Shown here: one piece after another, positions 1 through 12,717 of the stretch
Layout of the letters: each line of letters begins with the position of its first letter
Position numbering within the stretch: the first letter of the stretch is position 1
Assembly (NCBI GenBank): GCA_023079485.1
Contig: CM041085.1
Coordinates: 29,683,121-29,747,120, forward strand
Length of the DNA: 64,000 nt
From: Archilochus colubris
Taxonomy: Eukaryota; Chordata; Aves; Apodiformes; Trochilidae
Direction: 5' to 3'
The notes under the pieces: generated by a model
The model's database searches: none
What the model was told of the DNA's origin: nothing
What the model saw: only the letters and a program-made list of their open reading frames with translations
Made by a program: the position numbers and the translations under genes

Positions 1-3000
1 AGAATTAAAGATGAGTGATAAGAATTACTTCTAAAGCAAAGCAAGGTTGCTTCCTTTGCTGTGATCTTCCCTATGACCTCAAAAATGTTAAGGCTTGTCA
101 ATATCACCTGCTTGATTTGCAAACTGCCTATCACAGCATATTTGATTCAGTGGTGAAAGGGATTTAAAAAATTTAAAAAACACCATGCAATCTATTTATT
201 AGTCTTACTCTGTTACTCTTTTTCAAATAACTCATTTTAAAATAAACAGACAATTCTGAAGAGACAAAGGAGGAAATGAGATCACCTAAGAAATTGTTAT
301 CTCAAAGTCTATAGACAGTAGGAACACTTCTAAATCCAGACACTCCAATATTTAATCATGGCCCACAAGAAGTAGAAATAAAGCCCAGAAAAGTGCTCAT
401 ATTTTAATTGCCAACATCAGCAAGACCCATCTGCAGCTATGCTACCCCAAGAACCAAACTATGAGTTTTACAACTGCTATTAAAGATCTCACAATCCATT
501 TGCTGGAGAGGAGTAAGCATTTACTTCTGTGGTTACACAATATGACACATATGCTTTTGGAAGGGGAGAGGAAGCTATAAACTAGCCACAATCCACCGGG
601 GAAAATCTTTTGTCTTTGAATCAAGAACGGGCTTCACAATAAATTCCTTCGCTATTGTATTATGTAATCTCATTGGTAGAATTTGTCCAAAATTTTCCAG
701 TGCATTACTGTGTGTCACTCCAATGAAGTTTATAGAGGGGGAAAGAAAATCTCTCAGAGAATCTGACAGTAGATGCAAAGTGCTGCAACTTTTCCACTCC
801 ATTATTATTATTACATTTTCAGAAACAATGCACTTCACTTTGGCAGCATTAGAATTCATCTTTGGCTCTAAATGGTACAGCAACCATACCAATCTATAAG
901 GGTGTTTCAAAGCAGCATGAAGGATCCTTACTAATGTGCCTATGCATTATCAAACAAAATCAGAATCAAGTTTATCAGACAGCGCAGGGATCTCACTAGT
1001 GTGCTCTCCACATCACCCTCTGCAGGCACCTCATTGAAGGTGAGTCAGTGAGGGAGGTCTTTGGCAGTTTTTGGTGGTTAAGATCATAAGCTGAGAACGG
1101 AAGAGCTCAGATCTGGCACAAATGCAGGTTTTGAAAGTACATATGCTACTAAAAACACACGAACAAAAAACGAGTCCTTTAACCAACTCATGGTCAGCCC
1201 TGTGATCAGCTGCACCATATTTCAACACCATCAGGCTCTTCATGCAAACATATGGCCATTGTGTCTTCTGTAGGCAGCAAGCAACAAGAACTAATTATCA
1301 TTTCCACTTGCAGCAACAGTTACTACTTCCCAATAGTCTGAATATTTACAGAGAAAGCGAGTGCTACCCAGGACTTCAGCACCAAATCTGTATCTTTTGC
1401 CAGCTTTTCAAGTGACTGCTACAAGGGGAATGGAAAGAGGAACTGCACTATCAACACCATCTAAAACTGCACTGCCACTACAAGGGGCTGTCTCACAGTA
1501 CCCTCCATCCCTGGCCATGGATTCCCAGCTCTTGTCTTCAGCCCACCCTATGACAAATGTTGAAACAGCAGCAATCCAGTCAGTATAATAATGGTTTTTC
1601 CTCCTGTGAGAACTTATTTTCAACCCAATCAGTGACCTGATCTGACAAAAAGCCAGCACAAGTGTTATGTTGGGATCATGTAAACAAGGGAGGGAAAGAC
1701 AATTCCCCATCTTTGGCTGGATCAAGGACTTTGCTGCCTTACTCTAGGAACCAATTTCTACTTTTCAACCAGCTCCAGGACTGAGAAACACAGTTTATTT
1801 CACCTGACAAACCAGCACCAAATGCTGTCACAAGCCCATGTGATAATTGCTTATTACTACAAGTGTCATGACAGACCGTAAAACTTCTGGCTCACTCTCT
1901 CCCTTTAGTGCTAGACACTGTGCAAAAAGCTGTAAAAGCTTACAAACACACACTTTTCATAAAACCCTGTATATTGTGCTGTGCTATCTGCGGTGTTTAC
2001 TGTTGTCCAAAGCAACAATTATGCAAACACTTGGGCACTTGCTTAATTTTTCTAGTACAAACTACTCCATTAGGCTTAATGGATTAATTTGCAAAGGCTC
2101 ATTTTTACCCAGGGAGGGAAGGCTCCCAGGGGAGACATGGAGCGGGAGAGGCAGCTTGGAGCAGCCACAGTCACAATGCAGCTCCAAAAGCAGTTTTTGG
2201 CAGTGGTATCAAGTTTTGCCAGCTTAAAAAAGCAGCCCTACCTTCCTGACAATTTCTTTCCTCTTCTGCTACCCCCAAGTGAACCAAATAATGGAACTGA
2301 TCCAGGTTAAAATTAAATCTGGATTTCACTCAGTGCCTAGATCTAGTTCACCGCAGGGCAGCATCAGCGATCATGCAGGTATGAAAGGGGAAAAGAGACA
2401 GAGGTAGGCAGGGGCTGCCAGGGTGACACCAGGTTATGCCAGTTTAAACCACCCAAAGTACAACCTTACTTAGAAACTGTAGTTTCAGCCCTTCTACACT
2501 CATCTGACCATCACAGACAGTGGAGCAATAAGGGTAGTCCTCTCCTTCCTGCCCTACAATGAAGATCAGCAGCTGTCCCAGACCTCCCCCTGGGAAGCCA
2601 AACCAGCAAAAAAATCCTGCAAAAAGTGCTCAGGCTGGGCAAGGTTTTTTCTTCATTGGCTCCCAGAGCTGGGAACTGCCGCAAGGGAGAGGGTGTGATG
2701 GGACCATAGCAACTCATCCTAACACAGAAGCATCCAGAGCAAGATATCTGTATTTCCCCCAACTACAGAGAGCAAAGCCTCTCTGAGACCAGCCAATGTC
2801 TCCCATGGGGACCAGACACAGAATTAAGCCCAAATACATAGAGAAACATTTGTAGGAATTTGAGGCTCACTCATGCACTCGTGTCAACAACTTGAAAGGA
2901 CATTACTGTAAATTAAGTTAGATTAAAAAGGGTCATACGGAAGTGCTGGTTTCCTTACACATTCTTCCCATATACAAAGATCCCAACGGTTCCGGTGGGA

Positions 3001-3514
3001 TTTTCTTGTATTCTTTACAGAATACATAGATTCCCATACTGAAATGGGATTTTCTTCACTTAAAGACGATTAAAGAAAATTACCATTAATCCCGCTATTA
3101 ACTTAAAACAAGATGTTAAATTCATTTCAGTGGGAGTCCAGGGTGTGCTGGGAACCCAGTATGGCACCCTTGGGAGGTCTCTTGGGAAATGACAAAAGCC
3201 CTGCTGACATATAAAACGGAAAAATTTACTCCATGTTATTAAAACTCGGTACAAAAATGGCCTTCATCAAGCTGTCTTCAAGAGACTTACAACTACTTCT
3301 GAAAGCCTGACCTTCTAAAATTTGTGTTGCTGACTACTCTATTCCCCTCTTACTCTCTTACTTCCAAAGCTCATCCCACAATCATCCTTAAACCGAGATC
3401 TACCACAGCAAATACTTTCATTTCGCTAAATTTTAAAACTGTTTTTTCTCAAACTGCTGAGCCCTGTGCTGCAACGACTACCCCTGAAGGTTTCCCTGTA
3501 AATCCCCATTAAAG
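1..3514. other. Unassigned non-repeat DNA left of the CpG island
   Basis: If the minus-strand first exon at 4034 is real, this is intron 1 of that gene. I see no repeat family and no exon I would name. A 14-base segment at 1026-1039 sits between an acceptor-like CTCTGCAG and a good donor, GAAG|GTGAGT, on the plus strand, but it is too short to rely on. Around 1360-1725 and 2510-2790 frames are open on both strands at once, which suggests few stop codons rather than coding. Confidence 0.5.
575..910 (-). CDS. Hypothetical 111-codon frame, possibly a chance ORF
   Basis: An open frame reads from an ATG at 910 to a TAG-type end near 575 on the minus strand. I do not recognise the product and see no signal peptide, membrane segment or domain motif. 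An acceptor-like CACCCTTATAG lies just inside the start, so it could be a terminal exon of the minus-strand gene whose first exon is proposed at 4034. Minus-strand AATAAA-like sequence occurs near 195. Local DNA is AT-rich with no rise in GC or CpG, and codon choice is not distinctive. Chance is the more likely explanation. Confidence 0.12.
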   Translation of the reverse strand: MKHPYRLVWLLYHLEPKMNSNAAKVKCIVSENVIIIMEWKSCSTLHLLSDSLRDFLSPSINFIGVTHSNALENFGQILPMRLHNTIAKEFIVKPVLDSKTKDFPRWIVASL

Positions 3515-4033
3515 AGCTGGGCGCGGGCACTCAGGCATACAGCAGCTCCAGACTCGCAGCCAGGGTGCTGTAGAAGCCCCAATGCCCAGGTGTCGCTGAT
3601 GGGCACCGGCTGATGGAGCAGGGAGAGCGCCCGGAGACGGGGACCCCGGCGGCCCCGCTGCCGCTGCTCGGCGCCCGCAAGCCCCCCCGCAGCCCCTCTC
3701 GCTGCCGGGCTCGGGCGGTCCGCCCCCGTAGGCGGCTCAGGGCAGGCTCCCCATCCGAGCGCTGCGCGGGGTGCGGATCCTTGCGCGGCCGCGGCGGCTC
3801 TTTGTTCAGCGGCACCAGAGGCCGGAGCGGCCGCGCCCCACGAAACAGGGCAAGGAGCAGCTCAGCCGCAGGAGCACCGGGAGCCTGAGGAACAAGACCC
3901 CTTTCCGCAGCTGCGGAGCCGCCCGCCCCCGGCCGCATAGACTAACAGCAGGTTTCACTACACACAGACAGACGCACACTCAGTAGCCCCTGCCGGGGCT
4001 GGCAACCCGTCGCCCGGCCGCCCCCTGCCTTAC

Positions 4034-4240
4034 CTGTCCGCGGGTGCGCAGCGCCGCAGACCCGAGGACTTTGTCCCGCACCCTCTGCAGCGCTCCCGGC
4101 TCCCGGCGGAGAAGTTTCTGCTTCTACTTCGCTCCTCGCACCAACGGCGGAGCTTCCCCCGCCCGCCCCCTCCGTTCCGTTCCCTCCCTCCCGTCAGGGG
4201 CGGTGGCGTCCCAGAGAGCCGCCTGACCCCGCCCCGCGGC
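4034..4240 (-). other. Putative noncoding first exon of a leftward gene
   Basis: On the minus strand the sequence reads CGGACAG|GTAAGG with the exon ending at 4034, a near-perfect match to the vertebrate donor consensus, inside the CpG island. No ATG occurs on the minus strand between 4240 and 4034, so this would be pure 5' UTR and translation would begin in a later exon at or beyond the left edge of the window. The 5' end is not fixed by the sequence; 4240 is an estimate placed at the GC boxes. The gene cannot be identified from the UTR. The alternative is a chance donor match in a GC-rich region. Confidence 0.5.
4227..4235. promoter_or_regulatory. GC box (Sp/KLF-type site)
   Basis: CCCCGCCCC is the reverse complement of the classical GGGGCGGGG core bound by Sp and KLF factors. 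Similar cores occur at 4161-4171 and 4197-4203. Their cluster just upstream of the proposed minus-strand first exon supports a start near 4170-4240. Confidence 0.4.
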
Positions 4241-4430
4241 TCCCCCTGCCCGGGCCGCAGCCGCGGAGGTTCCGCACGCCGGGGCTGAGCAGCCGGGGCT
4301 GAAGGTATGGCCCGGCAAGCAGCGAGGCTGCCGGGCTGGAAGATGTTCCCGTCCCAGCAGTGCCCGCGGAAGGGCTAAGGGTGTCCACCTGCACCCGCAG
4401 GGTCGCGGTAAAGGGTGCGGGATCTAAGCG

Positions 4431-5690
4431 TTACCACCCCAATCCTCCTCCCTTTGCCAGAGCAAGGCCCCTTGGGCTTTAGTCTTCGTTTTACGAACTT
4501 AAAAACTTACTGCCAAGTTACCTACCCAGTTAATACAGCACCAGGAGAAATGAAACCCAAGAGGAACCTCGCACCTCTTGGGTTTTCCCCTCACAGGGCT
4601 TGAATGGAAGAGAAACCACCTGGAAGAGCCCTTCCGAGAGGGGCTCCGCAGCAAAACGAACGGGAAAGGGAACAGCTCCGGCACCACAGTCGCGATCTGG
4701 GCAGCTTCGGGAAGCGAGGGCAGGCCCTGACCCCGCGCAGCTGAGGCGTAAGAGCAGAGAGGAGCTGGCACCCTGTCTACAATTACCTCCTGCGCTCAGT
4801 TCTTCTGATGTATTTATTACTATTATTGCACTGTGCAAGCACAGTTCACTTGCATGTTATATTATATAATTAACCTTTGTTTTGTTGCGAGCCCTGTCAT
4901 TCTCTCCCCAGGGCAGTTGCGAGCTTGGGGAGAAAGGCTTTATTTTAAGACAGTCAGTTGTTGGGATTTTTTTCCCCTGACCAAATTATTGTTTGGCTTG
5001 ATTTGGTTTTGTTTACTGATTTCCAGTTTAAAAAACACCTACTACAAGTCTTACTTATCTGCTCTATTATGCACTTTTGAGTTCTAGTCCTGTGTTGAGA
5101 GACCTTACTTGCTGTCACCCCCTCCAGATTACTCACCCAGCATATATAACAGGAGAAATGCTGGAGTGTAAAGGAACAATGTGGTTCTCATCAAAAGACT
5201 AGTGTGGTGATCGTTTTGGTGGTCCATTGTTCCAGATAGTCCATACCACAGCCACTCCTTAAAGTTTTGTCTACTGCCCAAGAAGTCTATACCTATCTGC
5301 AGAAATGCCCATTGCATCAGAGTAGGAAAAGTGAGTGGAAGTGAATCTCTATGGGAGGCTAAAGTGAGAAGCAGAGGACATATGTTCACAGTAGGCTCAG
5401 CTTCTTAGACTATATACTATGTTAGTTGGAGCTTTCTCTTGGCTTCATGCCTACAATTTCATTTCTGTAATCCAGTGAGAGATGGAGTAATCAGAATCAT
5501 AGTCTGCCAGGAGAGAAGAAGCTCTTGTGGCCAACAAATGCTTTCTGTCAGGAAAAACTACCTGTGTGTAGTAGGACATTTAAGTGTACTGTCAGTAAGG
5601 GATATTGACAGCAGTCCTGCCCTACAAGCTAGCTCAGCCAATTGTGTTTATGATATTTCGAGGAAGAAATCCATACAGTGACTTATGAAG
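4431..5690. other. CpG shore and unassigned DNA
   Basis: CpG density falls from the island to about 4760 and then drops to background. A donor-like GGC|GTAAGA at 4748 could end a plus-strand first exon, but there is no independent support. The rest to the next CR1 copy is AT-rich with nothing recognisable. Confidence 0.5.
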
Positions 5691-6190
5691 TCATAGAATG
5701 GTTTTGGTTGGAAAGGAATTTAGAGATCATTTAGTTCTAACCCCCCTGCATGGGCAGGGACACCTGCACTAGGCCAGGTTGCTCAAGGCCCCATCCAACC
5801 TGGCCTTGAACACTTCCAGGGAGGGGGCAGCCACAATTTCCCTGGGCACCCTGTTCCAGTGTCTCACCACCTTCACACTAAAGAATTTCTTCCTAATGTC
5901 TAAATATTGCAAAAAGCCTCTCCCCAGCTTTCTTGCAGGCCCCTTCAGGCACTGGAAGTCTGCTCTAAAGTGTCCCCAGAGCCTTCTCTTCTCCAGGCTG
6001 AACAACTCCAGCTTTCTCAGCCTGTCCTCACAGGAGAGGTGCTCCAGCCCTCTGATCATCTTTGTAGCCCTCCTCTGGACATGCTTCAAGAGCTCCATGT
6101 CCTTCTTGTGTTGCAGGTTCCAGAACCGGACACAGTGCTCAAGATGAGGTCTCACAAGTGCTGACTAGAGGGGGAAAATCACCTTCCAGA
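5691..6190 (-). mobile_element. CR1 LINE, 5'-truncated copy
   Basis: The minus strand encodes the end of CR1 ORF2, including HLEHCVRFWN, VQRRATKMIRGLEHLS and HWNRVPREIV, the conserved block after the reverse transcriptase domain, then ends at 5691 in a CR1-type ATTCTATGA tail. The 128-codon frame is still open, so the copy is fairly young. An internal deletion joins the region after LKG directly to LDIRKKFF. The 5' truncation and absence of a poly(A) tail are typical of CR1. Confidence 0.97.
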
Positions 6191-9100
6191 ATCACCTTTA
6201 AATATAAAGCACTAAATAGTTTTAAGACTAAAATGAGCTGCATCTCCCACTGGTGTGAGAATTCAAGCAAGATGTACTGTCTAGGGAACTAGAAATATGA
6301 CTGAAGTAATCACTACTGATGGAAGAAAGCAGAGAAACACTGCAAAAATATCAGAGCATCATATTTCCATTATGTGGAAAAAAATATCAGGAAAGTATCA
6401 GTCAAAAATCAGACTCTTTCATTTTGTTTAAAGCGATCATTCAGAAAAGAAGAGTATACTTTGCAACATGAGATGGAAAGAATCTGCTAAATGTTATGCA
6501 GCAGAACCATCTGAACCACGTTCTGGTACTACCTTCATGAAAAGGGGTCTCTGTTACATAATTAGAACATTTGATTTGGGATTGTTCCAGATCACCTTCT
6601 CCTCCTTGGGGATGACTTTTCTCCTTTATACGTCTTTAATTGGAGTATCACTTTGCCTATGTGCAACACCCCTCAATAAAGACTCTAGGGACAGGCTTTT
6701 GGCTGGTGTTCATGGTGTTTGGCTCTATGTGCTGAGCAGGAGACACGGAGCAGAACAGATCCATGGAGAGTTGTGGTAGTACTGCTAATGACATATGAAA
6801 AAGTCATACAGAAAGTCATGTGGAAGCCCTTAAAAACGATTTGTTCTTCAAGAGCTAGCTCTTGAACTTCCAGGATCATTCCAGGCTTGTGTTTCCAATT
6901 TATTTTTCACAGGCCTGAGAGCTAACTACTAATTTTTAAAAAGAGATGGAAGCTTGAAATTGTCTCATATTCAAATGACCTCTGGAACCAGGGACTTAAA
7001 AACAAACTGAGAATCATAAAAATTCTAGTATCTGTGCTGTTGGTAGCACTGCAGAAGTGGTGATGGAGACACTAATGCCCCACTGAGTCATACACCTTTT
7101 TTCCACTCTAATAGATTATGCTGATAGTAAACTTATTTTAGTAGTAAATTCAGTTTGTACTGTGCTCCAGGGAGGAAAATCTTTGCATTTGCAACATGTG
7201 CTGAACAAGCTGCCTATCGAAAAAGACACAAGAAAGATTCATATCACAAACTTTCATCTGCTGTGGCAAGTATTCAAAGCTAGTACCATACATCAAATGC
7301 TACATACTGTAAATTTACTCTTAGGACCCTCATTAGAATTTCCTGAAAACATCACAGAATAGTATATGCCTCACAGACTCATACATTACAATGTTATCCA
7401 TTCTCGAGCCCAGTCCTTACCTTATGACTCACTGAAGCAAATCATCTGTTGAAGTAAATGAGACATTGGCAGGAAAAAAAGATAGAGATGGGCCAAAATC
7501 AAGATAGGGATAGAAACACTCTAGACTTTTAAGGCAGTTTGGTTTCTTTTGTTAACCAAAAGTCTGCTGTTCAGAGCTTAATTCTCCTGTGAGATTACCA
7601 GAGGACTTCCAATGGGCCTTTACCCATCTATCTCTGGTCTCCTGGCTAAGCAGGCTTTAGCAAACACCATCTGTGGCTGCTTCCCCTGCACACCAGGTTG
7701 CCAAGGTACACAATAAAGTGCTATTTTTTTATAAGAATATTCATTTTCCCCTTTTCCCCCTGTGTCCCCTGTCAAGGAACAACTGCATTAGATGTTTTTT
7801 TCAGTCTTAGCCACTTTAATCCTCCTCCCTTTGATTTGCTGTGGAGCAGTGTGTCTCCTTGACTCAGTGCTTGCATGGATTTTCTCTTGTTGGTTGGTGT
7901 TTCTGCTTGTCCTCTAAGTGTCCCTCTCTCATTTTTAAGTAGTGAAATCCTTTATCTGTCCCCTCCTGACCTCCCTACATGTCTGGCTTCTGGGAATCTG
8001 CTTTACTTCTGTTCTCCATTTGCCAGCAGCTACCTCTGCCTGTTCCCATGGGGACTTCTGGGAGCTCTACATTCCCAGGACAAGGGGTGTAGACTCTGGA
8101 GCTGACCATTTCCTAAATTTCATCTCATAAACTCATAGTATTCTTCCAATTGTGCACCTGGGACTCCATTGGTATTCAGGAACCCTTCTATCCCACTTGC
8201 TCTTCTCATCAATGCATTATGAAAGCATGCAGACAATTTCTAGCTCTGTCATTGAAAAATTATATAAATGATTTAATTAATCAAGTGGCTAGTGCTACAT
8301 ATCCTCTGCAAATATGCTTTCTTTCAACATATTTAATGAAACACAGTCTCCAAGAGTATTTGTCTGTAATTAGGACAGAACATGTTTTCACTGAGGGTAA
8401 ATTAGTAAAGGTAAATTAAATAATTTGAAAATGGTTCTCTTTTACTCTTTGCATGTACACACATGCACACACACATAAACACAGGGAAAGATGCTTATCA
8501 CTGATACATAACCAGATCGATGCTTTGGCTTCTGTGCCCCCTCTGCTGGTTGGCCTTCATGAATCTGTGTTAACTAAGGTACTTTAAAAAGTTATGTTGG
8601 AATTAGTGACAATGCTGGCACATAAACAAAAATAGCTATGCTAATGAAATCACTACAAAGAATAAGTAACTTTACCAATCCCATAGAATTGTAATTCAGA
8701 ATTGTGTGCTCCAGATATATATTCAAACTCAAAGTGGTTTTAAAATGTTAAGATATGAGAAGTCCAATGCTGACAGAGCACTGTAAAAATTGCTAAGCAA
8801 AGGAGCGTCTTCAAAAGAAAGATGTGTGTGGAAGGAATGCTGTATTAATACCTTTGATTTGTTGTTGTAAAAACTTTCTTCTTTTTGTATTTTTCCCCAT
8901 CAAAAACAAATTATGAAAACTTATTTATTACTGTCTGTATACTATATAGATATAAATATGTACATATGTCAGTATTTTGACATTGAAACTTTGAAAGAAA
9001 AATGCCGTTTCAAAAATAAAGTACAAAAAGATCCAGAAAGATAAAATTAAATAATGTGGTCTAAGATAAGTTTATACAGAGGAAAACAGACAAAGATATA

Positions 9101-9937
9101 AAACTTAGATAACAGTCCCATTAGAGCCATGCTCAGCATCTGAGAGACCTGTACTGAAACCTGCACTGGTCTCACTGATGTCAGAGTGTCTTTACTAAGG
9201 GGGGGCTTTATCAGCAGGAAGGCAAAGCCATTCAAAGCACATCTCAACCCCAGAATTCCAATTTAGGTTTTGGAAAGGGACCAGAGCTGACTTAGATGTG
9301 GGGTTGAACGGCCCAGTGAGTAACATCTGCAAATCTTTTAAGCTACAGGAATGATGTTGAAGCTGGAAGTTGAGCTGGGACAGTCTGAGAGAGAGAAAAA
9401 GGAAAGATTGGTCCACTTGCTAAGCAGTTTTCGTAATTTACTGAAAAGAAGTTATGTGTTGTTCAATAGTGAAGTACAGTTTAATTCAACATGTCAGGAT
9501 GTCAAGGTACATGTATAGAACTAAAAGTATCCATCTTAAAAAAAATATTTTAAAATAGGAGCTGTTCTAAAGCTTTATCACTTTAAAGACAGGAGAAAAA
9601 TCTAGAATGGGAAGAGGAAGCTGATGGACTTGAAGACAAAATGAGCAGCAAAGATCCAAGTTCCCTAAAATTCATTCATATCCCCACGTGAGAATGACCT
9701 CAAAGGAAGGTTCATGGCTCTGGCTTTATTCTCAGTGACTATTTTCCATGTGATTACATATTCAGGACTATATCAAGACAAAGCCACTTTTTTGCATTGA
9801 CAGGGATAGTGAAAGCAATGACATTGTGCTCATTAAAATAATCAATAAACAGGCTAATTTCTGCTGTACTTCATCTAAAATCTCTTGTGGTTGCTACAAA
9901 CATGACCCCTCCTCTCCCTGTACTTATCCTACTGCAT
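6191..9937. other. Unassigned DNA with one CTCF-like site
   Basis: There are no recognisable exons or transposons. It holds a short CA-rich stretch at 8456-8483 and a CTCF-like motif at 8530-8551 listed separately. Open frames such as those at 7875-8130 overlap in two frames and show no family signature. Confidence 0.5.
8530..8551 (-). promoter_or_regulatory. Candidate CTCF-binding site
   Basis: On the minus strand the core reads CCAGCAGAGGGGGCAC, close to the vertebrate CTCF consensus CCASYAGRKGGCR with one departure at the C after GG. A 22-23 base match to it recurs at 62939-62960 in the same orientation. Motif alone does not prove occupancy. Confidence 0.4.
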
Positions 9938-10908
9938 GAATGGTTTATATCTATACAGATGATTTAGATGAGGGGATTGAGTCCATCATCAGCAAATTTG
10001 CAGATGACACTAAGCTGGGGGGAAGTGTTGATCAGCTGGAAGGCAGGAGGGCTCTGCAGAGGGACCTGGACAGACTGGAGAGTTGGGCTGATTCCAACAG
10101 GATGAGTTCAACAAGGCCAAGTGCCGGGTCCTGCACTTTGGCCACAACAACCCCATGGGGAGCTCCAGGCTGGGCACAGAGTGGCTGAGAGCAGCCAGGC
10201 AGAAAGGGACCTGGGAGTCTGGATTGACAGGAAGCTGAACATGAGCCAGCAGTGTGCGCAGGTGGCCAAGAAGGCCAATGGCATCCTGGCCTGTATCAGG
10301 AACAGTGTGGCCAGCAGGTACAGGGAAGGGATTCTGCCCCTGTACTCAGCCCTGGTGAGGCCACAGCTTGAGTCCTGTGTCCAGTTTTGGGCCCCTCAGT
10401 TCAGGAAGGAGATTGAGGTCCTGGAGCAGGTCCAAAGGAGGGCAACCACGCTGGTGAAGGGACTCCAGCACAAGTCCTATGAGGTGAGGGAGCTGGGGCT
10501 GTTCAGCCTGGAGAAGACGAGGCTCAGGGGAGACCTCATCACTCTCTACAACTACCTGAAAGGAGGGTGTAGCCAGGTGGGGGTTGGTCTCTTTTCCCAG
10601 GCAACTCTCAGCAAGACAAGAGGACGTGGTCTTAAGTTTTGCCAGGGGAGGTTTAGGTTGGATATTAGAAAGAATTTCTTTATAGAGAGGGTAATCAAGC
10701 ATTGGAATGGGCTGCCCTGGGGAGTAGTGGATTCTCCGTCCTTGGAGATATTTAAAAAGAGGCTGCATGTGGCACTCAGTGCCATGGCCTGGTAACCGCG
10801 GCGGCAGTGGATCAAGGGTTGGACTTGATGATCTCGGAGGTCCCTTCCAACCCAGCTGATTCTATGATTCTATGATTCTATGATTCTGTGATTCTATGAT
10901 TCTATGAT
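9938..10908 (+). mobile_element. CR1 LINE, 5'-truncated, two frameshifts
   Basis: Plus-strand CR1 ORF2 begins within the reverse transcriptase palm: [10 protein letters not shown], then the catalytic-site motif FADDTKLGG, which is intact. Lost bases near 10107 and 10185 shift the frame, after which an open stretch to 10795 covers the rest of ORF2 ([39 protein letters not shown]). It ends in a 3' UTR and a tail of ATTCTATG-type octamers. It belongs to the same subfamily as the copies at 17348 and 46043, judged by the shared 3' UTR wording. It is dead as an element but relatively young. Confidence 0.98.
10860..10908 (+). repeat. CR1 3' octamer tail
   Basis: About six tandem copies of an ATTCTATG unit with one C-to-T-like change (TTCTGTG). 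This is the normal 3' terminus of CR1 and is longer here than in the other copies in the window. Confidence 0.95.
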
Positions 10909-12717
10909 CTTACTACCACTCTCGTATTGAAGTGCTCCTTGCAAACAAGACAAGAACAAAAATGTTTTCTCTGTCCTTTAGCCCTTGGATGTGTCAGGGA
11001 GCAGCAACAGCAAAGCCTGCATGGAGCATGTGCAGTGAGGGATTCCTTTGCACAACAGCCCTAACCCAGTGTGTCCTCCTATGGGGGGAAGAGGCTGGCA
11101 AGCCTGTCAGATTCTCCTCTCCTCAAACTGCTATTGTCTGCACAGAAAATGCCCTAGCCAAAGCCTTCAACAGACCAACATTCTGAGGGCAGTCTGAGAT
11201 CCTAGCATTTTTCTGGCATGTCAAATCACGCCCAGAAGCCCTTGTTTGAAGCTTGTAAACAAGTTGAAGCTTAGTTTTATATTGAATTAAATCAGATTCA
11301 ACTTAAGTCCAAAGAGGAGAGTTTTAATTTTCAGGAATGACGGTTACATTGAGTTCATCCTCTGGTGAAGGCTCTCGGCCCTGTTAGGTACCAGCAGAGG
11401 AAGACAGTAAGGGCATTGCAGGCTCTGGAAAATACAAAGATGTGCCCAATTTCACAGTTAGCCAAAGGTCTTCTTAAAAGTTCATGTGTGTGAGGCAAAG
11501 GCAGGCCCAGAGCTATTTTCACTTCAAGATACAAATTTTACGTCAAGATACCCAAAACTTTAGGGTTTAGTACATGCTTAAATTCTCCAAACATAGATGG
11601 GGAGGTGACTGGTGGGATTCTTTATCAAAGCCTTTCTCAAGCTTTTATCACATTTCAACATTATCAGTTTTCAAGTCAAAAGCGGCTCCCTCTCCCAACC
11701 AAAATGATACCAACATTTCTGCTGGCACTGATACCATCACTGGTATATAAGATACTGCAGTCACAGAACATCTTATCTTCCAGAGCAGGGTGTTTACAGA
11801 CTTTCCACTTGCCATGGTGTTTTAGCACATTCCACCCTGCAAGGAAGTTCCTAAGAGGGACTGTCCTCTCTTCATTCAGGTGTCATTATTAAGCTTCACA
11901 GAGTTCACATCTGAACCTTATTAGCACGTGAAATGTAAAGTAGGAAAAGTGTGATGCAAATTCTGACCACTTGTACACGTGAAGTAGAAGCCTGTGTTCA
12001 TCTTGAAAGCTAATGATCACTTAGAAAAGAAAAATAAATTAAAAAAAAAAAAGCCAAAACACCACCCTAACCAGATACAGACATAATGGACTTTTAGATA
12101 TGCCACATGTCCTACCTTAACCTGGTACACATGACTGAATTTCTTCCTGGAACAGGAAAATGATGCTATTGCTCTTTCCCATGTACTGCAGCATTTGGAG
12201 CTGCCCAGCAGTGACTTATTTCTTCTGTTTGTCAGCAGCTGCTCCAGAAAAGTGCCCGAGCAAAGAGTCAGCATGACTTGTCAGAGAGGCAGGCTGGTAT
12301 TCCTTTTCATAATAACCCTGTACCACTGAATCCCAGACCACAAGTTTCTGCAGCAGGCAAATTGTTCATAATTAAATCCTGATGAGGAGCAGAGCCTTTA
12401 AAAGGGTGGTGCTAGTCTGTGCTGTTGCTTTGCAGGAGAAGCAGACAATCATGGAGCACCACAACAAGGGTCTAGTTGTGTGTGTGACAACCCACAAATG
12501 TGACTTACTGATTTACTCCACATAATCCAGAATTAAAGCAGACACCAAATTTTCCTGTTCCTCCATTTTAGGTTCACACTGTAGATCTCATTTTAGGCTT
12601 TTTGAGGACTGACAGAAAATGGACTGGCTGGTTTCGTAGTTTCCATTCCCTCTTAGGGTTTTATAGGGGTTTTCATCACCATGGAAGCTAAATGCCTATT
12701 TTCTTTTCAATTTTCAG

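Larger units (their letters stand above)
3515..4430. promoter_or_regulatory. CpG island promoter
   Basis: About 0.9 kb of very GC-rich, CpG-dense sequence stands out sharply from AT-rich, CpG-depleted flanks. It holds several GC boxes of the CCCCGCCCC type around 4161-4235 and no obvious TATA box, as expected of a broad vertebrate CpG-island promoter. A weaker CpG shore continues to about 4760. The best splice signal in it points left (donor at 4033 on the minus strand). Plus-strand donor-like sites, AAG|GTATGG at 4305 and GCG|GTAAAG near 4407, leave a bidirectional promoter open. Long open frames inside the island on both strands reflect GC richness and are not called as genes. Confidence 0.9.

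Noticed and set aside
1026..1039. 14-base microexon between acceptor and donor
   Set aside because: Too short to support without transcript evidence; likely coincidental splice-like bases.
2511..2786. Open frames on both strands
   Set aside because: They mirror each other in a GC-richer patch with no family match.
3531..3938. 135-codon minus frame inside the CpG island
   Set aside because: High GC makes stops rare, a plus frame is open over the same bases, and the translation is low-complexity Ala/Pro/Arg/Gly. The minus donor at 4033 would place it in an intron.
5779..6164. Plus-strand frames across the first CR1
   Set aside because: Antisense shadows of CR1 ORF2; the same applies to minus frames over the copies at 9938 and 47297 and plus frames over 46043.
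12399..12525. TATA-like box with downstream ATG and 24-codon frame
   Set aside because: TTTAAAAG is common in AT-rich DNA, and the peptide is short and unrecognised.
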